Assembly: GCA_002368685.1 (NCBI GenBank)
Contig: DFEN01000151.1
Span: 1 to 12,692, forward strand
From: Lachnospiraceae bacterium UBA3801
GTDB lineage: Bacteria > Bacillota > Clostridia > Lachnospirales > Lachnospiraceae
Length of the DNA stretch: 12,692 nt
Direction: 5' to 3'
The stretch's first letter is position 1. Each line of letters begins with the position of its first letter. Made by a program: the position numbers and the translations under genes. The notes under the pieces are model-generated. The model was not told where the DNA came from and made no database searches. It saw nothing but the letters and a program-made list of their open reading frames with translations. This document shows positions 1 through 5,171 of the stretch, piece by piece.

Positions 1-61
1 CATTTCCACAGTTGCATACAACCTTAGCCTGATAATAATCTGGATGTATTCCCTCTCTCAT
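1..61 (-). CDS. rpmE: 50S ribosomal protein L31, N-terminal fragment
   Basis: Only the first 20 codons are inside the window; the gene runs off the left edge. The translated start MREGIHPDYYQAKVVCNCGN is the classic beginning of bacterial L31, a small protein of the large ribosomal subunit near the central protuberance. Cys16 and Cys18 are present, matching the first half of the zinc-binding cysteine set of the C+ (zinc-containing) form of L31; the second cysteine pair would lie outside the window. The ATG at 61-59 is preceded by AAAGGAGA at about 69-76, a good ribosome binding site. The nearest convincing promoter lies about 270 nt upstream, so the mRNA probably has a long structured leader. 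Identity is near certain; the C+ assignment rests on two of four cysteines. Confidence 0.93.
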   Translation of the reverse strand, partial: MREGIHPDYYQAKVVCNCGN

Positions 62-121
62 AATCTTTCTCCTTTTCTACGTAACGTATATGTGACACTA
101 CGTGTTTCTACTTGCATAATC

Positions 122-184
122 AAGAAGTATTTATAAATGCTTCGTGAGCGCTCGCGGTCTAAGAAGCAGTTATAAATACTTCTT
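122..184. repeat. 22-bp inverted repeat in the rpmE leader
   Basis: Arms 122-143 and 163-184 are reverse complements with a single mismatch (A137), separated by a 19-nt loop that itself contains GAGCGCTC. Each arm is also nearly self-palindromic around TTATAA, so the element can fold as one long stem or as two smaller cruciform-like units. In the rpmE transcript it would form a stable stem about 60 nt before the start codon. Confidence 0.8.
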
Positions 185-187
185 GAG

Positions 188-200
188 CCTGCGAAGCAGG
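188..200. repeat. Compact hairpin CCTGC-GAA-GCAGG
   Basis: A 5-bp perfect stem with a GAA triloop, immediately next to the 122-184 inverted repeat. It belongs to the same CTGC-GAA-GCAG family as 226-240 and 422-438. Confidence 0.6.
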
Positions 201-213
201 TAACCGAAAACAT

Positions 214-264
214 CATGAGGAAAGTGTCTGCGAAGCAGACAAGAAGTGCGTAGCACGCCTTTCC
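214..264. repeat. Paired REP-like palindromes (BIME-like unit)
   Basis: Two short hairpins lie back to back: GTCTGC-GAA-GCAGAC (226-240) and GTGC-GTA-GCAC (246-256), joined by AAGAA. They are flanked on the outside by GGAAAG (219-224) and its inverse CTTTCC (259-264). A conserved head plus a hairpin, in two inverted copies, is the layout of bacterial REP pairs (BIMEs). The unit lies inside the predicted rpmE leader. A second copy of its left half is at 386-412. Calling it REP-like is inference from architecture; no REP-associated transposase gene is in the window. Confidence 0.5.
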
Positions 265-336
265 GAATGTGTTTGAGGTTTTTATGCAAGTAATCGAAAC
301 AATCTCGCCTCGATCACATACCAGCAACGTTCCCAT

Positions 337-365
337 ATTATCACAGGGTTTTATATAAAGCAAGC
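337..365 (-). promoter_or_regulatory. Predicted sigma-A promoter for rpmE
   Basis: On the minus strand an extended -10 element, TGT GATAAT, lies at 345-337. The -35 region is weak: TTGCTT at 363-358 gives a 15-nt spacer, or GCTTGC at 365-360 gives 17 nt. Transcription would start near 329 and produce a leader of roughly 268 nt before the rpmE ATG. The extended -10 makes the weak -35 acceptable. The start site is inferred from motifs only. Confidence 0.5.
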
Positions 366-385
366 ATTAATTTTTAAACTGTTGC

Positions 386-412
386 ATCTGCTGCGCAGAC
401 ATTTTCCTCATG
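386..412. repeat. Inverted second copy of the REP-like half unit
   Basis: Read on the minus strand this 27-mer matches 214-240 read on the plus strand at 24 of 27 positions: the same CATGAGGAAA head followed by GTCTGC, a three-base loop and GCAGA. The two copies point towards each other and enclose the rpmE promoter (337-365). Confidence 0.65.
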
Positions 413-421
413 CCGCTTAGA

Positions 422-438
422 CTCCTGCTTCGCAGGAG
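422..438. repeat. Compact hairpin CTCCTGC-TTC-GCAGGAG
   Basis: A perfect 7-bp stem with a three-base loop, 4 nt from the long hairpin at 443-499. On the minus strand it reads with a GAA loop, as do the hairpins at 188-200 and 226-240 on the plus strand. No T-run follows on either side, so it is not a typical intrinsic terminator. Confidence 0.6.
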
Positions 439-442
439 CTTC

Positions 443-499
443 AAGATATAGAGGAGATGATTTAGCTTGCAAGCAAGCAAATCATCTCCTCTATATCTT
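443..499. repeat. Near-perfect 27-bp hairpin downstream of cls
   Basis: The left arm (443-470) and right arm (473-499) are reverse complements over 27 bp, interrupted only by one unpaired A at 464, and the apparent loop is just AA (471-472). It lies 28 nt beyond the cls stop codon and could end or stabilise the 3' end of the cls operon mRNA. No U-tract follows it on the minus strand (CTTGAAGCTCC), so a standard Rho-independent terminator is not supported. A small mobile or REP-type element is an alternative. Confidence 0.75.
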
Positions 500-526
500 A
501 ATGCTGCAAATAGTAGTTTTTATCCG

Positions 527-2119
527 CTACATCAGCGGAGCTACCAGTTTAACGACACCCCCCGCCAACTTATAGAAGATTTTCTCATGTTTCACGTCCT
601 CGAGCGTAATCTTGTGGCACTCCTTAAGTGTATTCTGGTAATCCTCTTCTATATCGCTTACCGCATCCACCTTGTACATATAGGTGGCACATTCAAAATG
701 ATGATATAGGCTTCTATAGTCGAGATTAATTGTTCCTACTATCGCCTTAGTGTCATCACTAGTAAAGACCTTCGCATGAACGAAGCCAGGAGTATACTCA
801 TATATATTAACTCCAGCCTTGAGCAGGTATGCATAATGCGTCTTAGCCAGTGCAAATGCCATTTTCTTATCCGGAATGCCCGGCAGAATTATGTCAACCT
901 CGACACCTCTCTCCGCTGCATATCTTATCGCATTCTTCAGCTCATCATCTAGGATGAGATATGGTGTCATTATATGAACGTATTTGTCCGCACGATTAAT
1001 TACGTCCATATATACATTTTCACCGACTTTCTCATCGTCAAGAGGGATGTCACTATATGGCATAACGTAGCCCTTAGCATCCTTGAACTGACTATTATCT
1101 ATCGGCAAATTTAAATATTCATCTATGTGTAGTTCCCTATCATCTGCAGACCACATCTGAAGGAACATAAGAGTATATGCCTTTACAGCATCCCCCTTCA
1201 CCATGACTGCAGTATCCTTCCAGACACCAAACTTCTCAACCTTGTTGATATATTCATCCGCAAGATTTACTCCTCCATTAAAAGCAACCTTGCCATCTAC
1301 AACAAGCACCTTTCTGTGATCACGGTAGTTGTAGTAAGTAGATACAAAAGGATGGATAGTCGAAAATGTTCTCGCCTTTATTCCATACTCTGCAAGTCTC
1401 TTTGTATAATTATGAGGAAGGAGCTGCATTTCGCACATTCCGTCATACAAAACTCTTACATCTACTCCCTGCTTTGCCTTCTCTGCTAGAATCTTCAGCA
1501 GACGTCCCCACATATATCCCTCTTCTATAATGAAGTACTCAAGGAAGATAAATTTCTCTGCCTTCTCTACTTCCTCCATCAATGCTTCAAACTTATCCTG
1601 TCCCCAAGGGAAAAATGTAACTTCAGAATTTTTATAAATAGGGAAGCATCCCGTTCGATTGATATATCGGTGCAAATCTTCCTGACCATTCGCATCCTCT
1701 ATCAGTTCATGAATAACTTCCTTATCCTGTTTCAGACTATGTCTTGTCGCAGACATAATAAAAAGCATCCTTCTTTTCAAAGCTCTATGCCCTATTTCAA
1801 CCTGAGTAAAAGCAAGAAACAAAGCTCCCGGAATCGGGAATATAGCAATAATTATCATCCAGGTCAGCTTGGCAGAAGAATCCATGTCACAGTTATATAA
1901 ATAGAAAACCATTATTGTGGTGAAAAAGCCCATTAAAATTGTATAGTACTTAAAACCTGCAGCAAGCCATAGCATTAACGTCACAAATATAGCTATCTGA
2001 AAAGCTAACAAAACAATAATGAGGCCCAAGCGACTAAAAATAAGCCGCAGAAGCCCCTTCTTGTGATATTTAATAAGTCGAATCTCATTAGCATCATTAC
2101 TGTAATTAGTAACCTTCAT
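527..2119 (-). CDS. cls: Cardiolipin synthase (phospholipase D family)
   Basis: This 530-residue protein joins two phosphatidylglycerol molecules into cardiolipin plus glycerol at the cytoplasmic membrane. Residues about 23-105 are hydrophobic and form the N-terminal membrane segments expected of bacterial Cls. Two phospholipase D HKD motifs follow: H268-x-K270-x4-D275 and H448-x-K450-x4-D455, each with the downstream G-x-x-N-L/G-T-I-N-L pattern. Length and layout are normal for Gram-positive Cls. The ATG at 2119 follows the mntP stop codon by only 5 nt, and the ribosome binding site GGGGAA overlaps the mntP stop, so translation is probably coupled. It is the last gene of the epimerase-trpS-mntP-cls operon. 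A small inverted repeat TCCGCT/AGCGGA (523-539) spans the stop codon. Confidence 0.93.
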   Translation of the reverse strand: MKVTNYSNDANEIRLIKYHKKGLLRLIFSRLGLIIVLLAFQIAIFVTLMLWLAAGFKYYTILMGFFTTIMVFYLYNCDMDSSAKLTWMIIIAIFPIPGALFLAFTQVEIGHRALKRRMLFIMSATRHSLKQDKEVIHELIEDANGQEDLHRYINRTGCFPIYKNSEVTFFPWGQDKFEALMEEVEKAEKFIFLEYFIIEEGYMWGRLLKILAEKAKQGVDVRVLYDGMCEMQLLPHNYTKRLAEYGIKARTFSTIHPFVSTYYNYRDHRKVLVVDGKVAFNGGVNLADEYINKVEKFGVWKDTAVMVKGDAVKAYTLMFLQMWSADDRELHIDEYLNLPIDNSQFKDAKGYVMPYSDIPLDDEKVGENVYMDVINRADKYVHIMTPYLILDDELKNAIRYAAERGVEVDIILPGIPDKKMAFALAKTHYAYLLKAGVNIYEYTPGFVHAKVFTSDDTKAIVGTINLDYRSLYHHFECATYMYKVDAVSDIEEDYQNTLKECHKITLEDVKHEKIFYKLAGGVVKLVAPLM

Positions 2120-2124
2120 TTCCC

Positions 2125-2700
2125 CTATCCTACAACTAATTTAATTGCAATTCCTATTAGTATGAGACCTCCGATAACCGAGGCCTTTCCAGCAAGTTTA
2201 ACGCCAAAATATCTACCTATTCTTAATCCTATGATACATAAACCAAATGTTATAGCAGCAATAATTAGTGCACATATAAACGCTCTTATTAATGAATAGT
2301 CTGCTATAGTAAAACCTATAGATAATGCATCTATTGATGTTGCTATTGCTTGAACAAAGAGCACTCTCTTTTTGAGCATCTCGTTTTCAACCTCATCATC
2401 ATTCCAAGCCCGTATACCTTCCATGAGCATTTTTCCGCCCACGAATAAAAGTAGAATAAAACCGAGCAAAGGAACAAATCTTGAAAATGCACTAAATATC
2501 TCAACTATTGTGTGAACCGCTAGCCATCCAAGAAGTGGCATCAGGCCCTGAAAGCCTCCAAAGACACCCGCTATGAGTAGCCTCTTACGCCTTCTCATCT
2601 CTGGTTCATTAAGGCCATTTGCCATAGATACAGAAAATGCATCCATTGCAAGACCAACTCCCAGCAACACACTAGAAACTATAAAAAATAAATCTGACAT
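2125..2700 (-). CDS. mntP: Manganese efflux pump MntP (DUF204)
   Basis: A 191-residue, strongly hydrophobic protein with about six membrane helices, the usual size for MntP. MntP exports Mn2+ across the cytoplasmic membrane and protects against manganese overload. The two internally repeated family signatures are visible: GLAMDAFSVS with Asp20 in helix 1 and ATSIDALSIG with Asp124 in the second half; these acidic residues are needed for transport in characterised members. The charged loop WNDDEVENEMLKKR (about 99-112) joins the two halves. ATG at 2700 is preceded by AGGAAG. The gene sits 17 nt after trpS and 5 nt before cls, so it is transcribed with the upstream genes. No yybP-ykoY manganese riboswitch is present in the 17-nt gap, so direct Mn control of this gene by that route is unlikely here. 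Confidence 0.92.
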   Translation of the reverse strand: MSDLFFIVSSVLLGVGLAMDAFSVSMANGLNEPEMRRRKRLLIAGVFGGFQGLMPLLGWLAVHTIVEIFSAFSRFVPLLGFILLLFVGGKMLMEGIRAWNDDEVENEMLKKRVLFVQAIATSIDALSIGFTIADYSLIRAFICALIIAAITFGLCIIGLRIGRYFGVKLAGKASVIGGLILIGIAIKLVVG

Positions 2701-2717
2701 AATTACTTCCTACCAGA

Positions 2718-3749
2718 TTAAACTATAAGTCCAATTTTCTTCTTAACCTTAGTAAGGGTCTTGCTAGATACATAAGTAGCTGTCTCAGCCCCCTTCTTGT
2801 AGCACTCTTCTAGATACTTCTTATCCTTGAGGAGTCTGTTAAATTCGTCTCTTACTGGAGCAAGTCCATCAACTACAACTGTTCCGACAGCCTTCTTAAA
2901 ATCACCATAGCCCTTACCAGCGAATTCCTGTTCGATTTCCTGAATAGTTTTACCAGTAAATACAGAATAAATTGTCATAAGGTTGTTGATACCATCCTTA
3001 CCTTCTCTATATGCAACCTCTGTCTCACTATCAGTAACGGCACGCCTAAACTTTGCCATAATAACATCAGGATTATCAAGGATAGATATAGTCGCATTTG
3101 GATTCGGATCCGACTTCGACATCTTCTTTGTAGGTTCCTGAAGGGACATTATCTTCGCGCCACTCTTTGGAATATATGGTTCTGGAACTCTGAACACTTC
3201 GCCGTATAGATTGTTAAATCTATTAACTATAGTTCTGGTCAGCTCTATATGCTGCTTCTGATCAGCCCCTGTTGGAACATAGTCCGGCTGATAGAGCAGA
3301 ATATCTGCAGCCATAAGAGCAGGATAATCAAAAAGACCTGCATTTACATTGTCAGAATGCTGTGCTGACTTATCCTTAAACTGTGTCATTCTTGAAAGCT
3401 CACCAAACTGCGTATAGCAAGAAAGAATCCATCCCAGCTCCGCATGTGTATGAACATGACTCTGAATAAATGCCAGGCTCTTATCTGGATCAATTCCGCA
3501 GGCAAGAAGCAAAGCAAAGGCTTCCTTGGAATGTTTTCTCAGTTCAGCAGGATCCTGACGAATAGTCAGACTATGAAGATCCGCTATAAAGTAAGCACAT
3601 TCATAATCCTCCTGAAGCTGCTTCCAGTTTCTAACTGCTCCTATATAATTGCCTAGAGTGAAAACTCCTGTAGGCTGAATGCCGCTCAGGAGAACCTTCT
3701 TTCTCTCAGGCTTCTTCTCTTCATTTACATTTGTTTCTGGTGTACTCAT
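2718..3749 (-). CDS. trpS: Tryptophan--tRNA ligase
   Basis: This 343-residue class I aminoacyl-tRNA synthetase charges tRNA-Trp with tryptophan in the cytosol. The start of the Rossmann domain, LLSGIQPTG, and the HIGH-type signature TLGNYIGA (31-38) are present, and the KMSKS loop is KMSKS at 209-213 followed by DPN. The tryptophan-pocket segment ADILLYQPDYVPTGADQ (148-164) is also typical. The charged 17-residue N-terminal tail (MSTPETNVNEEKKPERK) precedes the usual start point of the family; it follows a ribosome binding site AAAGGTAG at normal distance, so I keep this ATG. The gene begins 7 nt after the epimerase stop, in an operon. There is no T-box leader directly before it, and none in the operon's short leader. 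Confidence 0.95.
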   Translation of the reverse strand: MSTPETNVNEEKKPERKKVLLSGIQPTGVFTLGNYIGAVRNWKQLQEDYECAYFIADLHSLTIRQDPAELRKHSKEAFALLLACGIDPDKSLAFIQSHVHTHAELGWILSCYTQFGELSRMTQFKDKSAQHSDNVNAGLFDYPALMAADILLYQPDYVPTGADQKQHIELTRTIVNRFNNLYGEVFRVPEPYIPKSGAKIMSLQEPTKKMSKSDPNPNATISILDNPDVIMAKFRRAVTDSETEVAYREGKDGINNLMTIYSVFTGKTIQEIEQEFAGKGYGDFKKAVGTVVVDGLAPVRDEFNRLLKDKKYLEECYKKGAETATYVSSKTLTKVKKKIGLIV

Positions 3750-3756
3750 AATATAT

Positions 3757-4986
3757 CTACCTTTCCATCATTTCGATAAACATTCTACCATTATGATAAG
3801 GACATTTCCACTCATCTGCCATAGGTTTTGTTTCTATAGGCGTGTTATCAGCTCTCACTTCAGAGAACCACTCAGAGCCCGGCCTTCTATCTACCACATG
3901 TTCTTTAACATATTCCCATATAGATAGAACAGCCTCAAGATATTCCTCACGGGAGGAATCTTTATTATATCCATTCATAAATCCAATCATGGATTCACAC
4001 TGAACCCACCATATTCTTGTTTCCAAAACCTTGCCATTTTCAGCCTCGGCCGGAATACCGTTCGGATTAAATGTAATATCGTATATATTCCTTGTAAGTG
4101 TATCTGTAAGTATAGACACATCTATATCATTAGCTGTATTTGCTTTCAAAAGTACATCTTCAGTTCTATCTATAAGCCAAGCAGCTTCGATATCATGTCC
4201 ATAGCTATATAGATCTATTAAACTGTTATAATCCTTGTCAAAGAAGACTTCAAGTCTACCCTTTTCAGAATCATATATTTTCTCCTTGATTATATCAACC
4301 GCCTCAAGGATGCTTCCTTGCACTTCACTATTCTGATTTTCATCAACACGGAAGAGCTCTGTGTAAGCTTCCACTATATGAAGAAGTGTATTCATAGTAC
4401 GAGTAGCCATTACTCCATTTTCAGAAAGCTTCTCATTCGACTCGAGTTCATAATTACGTTTAAAGGCCTCTAGATATCCATCCTCATCTCGGAACTTCTC
4501 TTCTACTAGGTGATATAAATCCATAGCAAGTATAAATGCATCTCTATTTCCAGTTGCTTCGTAGTAAGAAGAAAGCGCGTAGATAGCAAAGGCTTGATTA
4601 TATGTATGCTTAGTTGTATCAGCAGGCTTTCCGTCATAGGTAACTGACCAATAAACTCCTCCCATTTCTTTATCTAGAAATGCATCACAGAGAAATCTAT
4701 ATGCATGGTTTGCCATTTCCAGCCAGCGGTCCTTAAGAGATTGATCAACCATAACCTCTCCCCACTCGCCTGTCTTTATACGAGTATAAAGATTTGAAAA
4801 CAGCCAAAGGATTCTACTGTTAAGAATACAGCCCTTATCCGCTTTTTTATCAAGTGTCAGATCAAAATCAACCAGCCCGTAAAAACCACCCCTTTCTTCA
4901 TCTTTTAGATTCATCCAAAAGGGAAGCATATGGCCAATAAATTCTTCTCTTAATTCTTGTTTAAACCTTATAATTTTTTCTTCCAT
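3757..4986 (-). CDS. Cellobiose 2-epimerase (AGE superfamily)
   Basis: A 409-residue soluble (alpha/alpha)6-barrel protein of the N-acylglucosamine 2-epimerase superfamily. It most resembles cellobiose 2-epimerase, which converts the reducing-end glucose of beta-1,4-disaccharides such as cellobiose or lactose to mannose. The N-terminal stretch HMLPFWMNLKDEERGGFYG, then DKKADKGCILNSRILW with Arg58, is characteristic. Three candidate catalytic histidines are in family positions: His203 (TLLHIVEAY), His264 (SYGHDIEAAW) and His398 (CPYHNGRM). Length is normal. ATG at 4986 has AGAGGT six bases upstream. It is the first gene of the operon and is driven by a promoter at 5034-5062. N-acylglucosamine or mannose 2-epimerase is a less likely alternative. 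The enzyme would feed a mannosylglucose phosphorylase pathway if such genes exist elsewhere; none are in this window. Confidence 0.88.
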   Translation of the reverse strand: MEEKIIRFKQELREEFIGHMLPFWMNLKDEERGGFYGLVDFDLTLDKKADKGCILNSRILWLFSNLYTRIKTGEWGEVMVDQSLKDRWLEMANHAYRFLCDAFLDKEMGGVYWSVTYDGKPADTTKHTYNQAFAIYALSSYYEATGNRDAFILAMDLYHLVEEKFRDEDGYLEAFKRNYELESNEKLSENGVMATRTMNTLLHIVEAYTELFRVDENQNSEVQGSILEAVDIIKEKIYDSEKGRLEVFFDKDYNSLIDLYSYGHDIEAAWLIDRTEDVLLKANTANDIDVSILTDTLTRNIYDITFNPNGIPAEAENGKVLETRIWWVQCESMIGFMNGYNKDSSREEYLEAVLSIWEYVKEHVVDRRPGSEWFSEVRADNTPIETKPMADEWKCPYHNGRMFIEMMER

Positions 4987-5033
4987 ATCATTACCTCTTC
5001 ACCAAGAAATAACTATAAAAATAACACTAAACA

Positions 5034-5062
5034 ATTTTGACAGAGAACAGCCGATTTGTCAA
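5034..5062 (-). promoter_or_regulatory. Promoter of the epimerase-trpS-mntP-cls operon
   Basis: Minus strand: a consensus -35 TTGACA (5062-5057), a 17-nt spacer, and an extended -10 TGT CAAAAT (5039-5034 plus upstream TG). Predicted start is near 5027, leaving about 40 nt of leader before the epimerase ATG. TTGACA and TGTCAA (5037-5042 and 5057-5062) form an exact 6-bp inverted repeat with a 14-nt spacer, so the site could also be an operator. Confidence 0.6.
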
Positions 5063-5106
5063 TGAACATAGAAGACTTTTCAACTGTGCTAAGAAGAAAT
5101 GAATTA

Positions 5107-5135
5107 TTGCTACGGCTCCCCTGAAATGTTATACT
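5107..5135 (+). promoter_or_regulatory. Promoter of the sensor-GGDEF gene
   Basis: TTGCTA (5107-5112), a 17-nt spacer, and an extended -10 TGT TATACT (-10 at 5130-5135). Transcription would begin near 5142, giving a leader of about 30 nt. The gene's ribosome binding site AGGAG (5159-5163) lies eight bases before the ATG at 5172. Confidence 0.65.
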
Positions 5136-5145
5136 TATCAAGGGG
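5118..5145. promoter_or_regulatory. Possible operator: inverted repeat over the -10 box
   Basis: CCCCT (5118-5122) and AGGGG (5141-5145) are an inverted repeat centred on the -10 element of the GGDEF promoter. A protein bound here would block polymerase. Only five base pairs match exactly, so this is a suggestion. Confidence 0.3.
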
Positions 5146-5171
5146 ATGGGTTAATACTAGGAGCGTTACTT

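Larger units (their letters stand above)
62..526. other. Hairpin-rich intergenic region and rpmE leader
   Basis: This 465-nt stretch between rpmE and the end of cls holds no believable gene. A 101-codon minus-strand frame starting at a TTG (363) was considered and rejected. The region contains the predicted rpmE promoter (337-365), about 268 nt of leader, two long inverted repeats (122-184 and 443-499), and several compact hairpins with three-base loops (188-200, 226-240, 246-256, 387-399, 422-438). A palindrome GAGCGCTC is at 146-153, in the loop of the first long inverted repeat. TACGTAACGTA, near 79-89, sits just upstream of the rpmE ribosome binding site. L31 leaders that bind L31 and repress its own translation have been proposed for Firmicutes; I cannot match a consensus from memory. 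Confidence 0.7.

Noticed and set aside
58..363. 101-codon minus-strand frame overlapping the rpmE start by ATGA
   Set aside because: It starts at a TTG upstream of the predicted transcription start, runs through hairpin repeats, and has low-complexity repeat-derived peptide (SRSIY twice). No ribosome binding site or family resemblance.
523..539. Small inverted repeat TCCGCT/AGCGGA over the cls stop codon as a terminator
   Set aside because: Six base pairs with no T-run on either strand; too weak to call.
467..709. Plus-strand 80-codon frame at the end of cls
   Set aside because: Starts inside the 443-499 hairpin and lies mostly antisense to cls, which is a clear gene.
2701..2717. Manganese (yybP-ykoY) riboswitch before mntP
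   Set aside because: The gap to trpS is only 17 nt, with no room for the aptamer.
5037..5065. Plus-strand promoter using TTGACA at 5037
   Set aside because: No acceptable -10 at 16-18 nt spacing (CAATGA-like); the 5107-5135 promoter is much better.
4987..5171. T-box leader for the operon containing trpS
   Set aside because: The leader from the predicted start is only about 40 nt and no T-box core (AGGGTGGNACCGCG-like) is visible.
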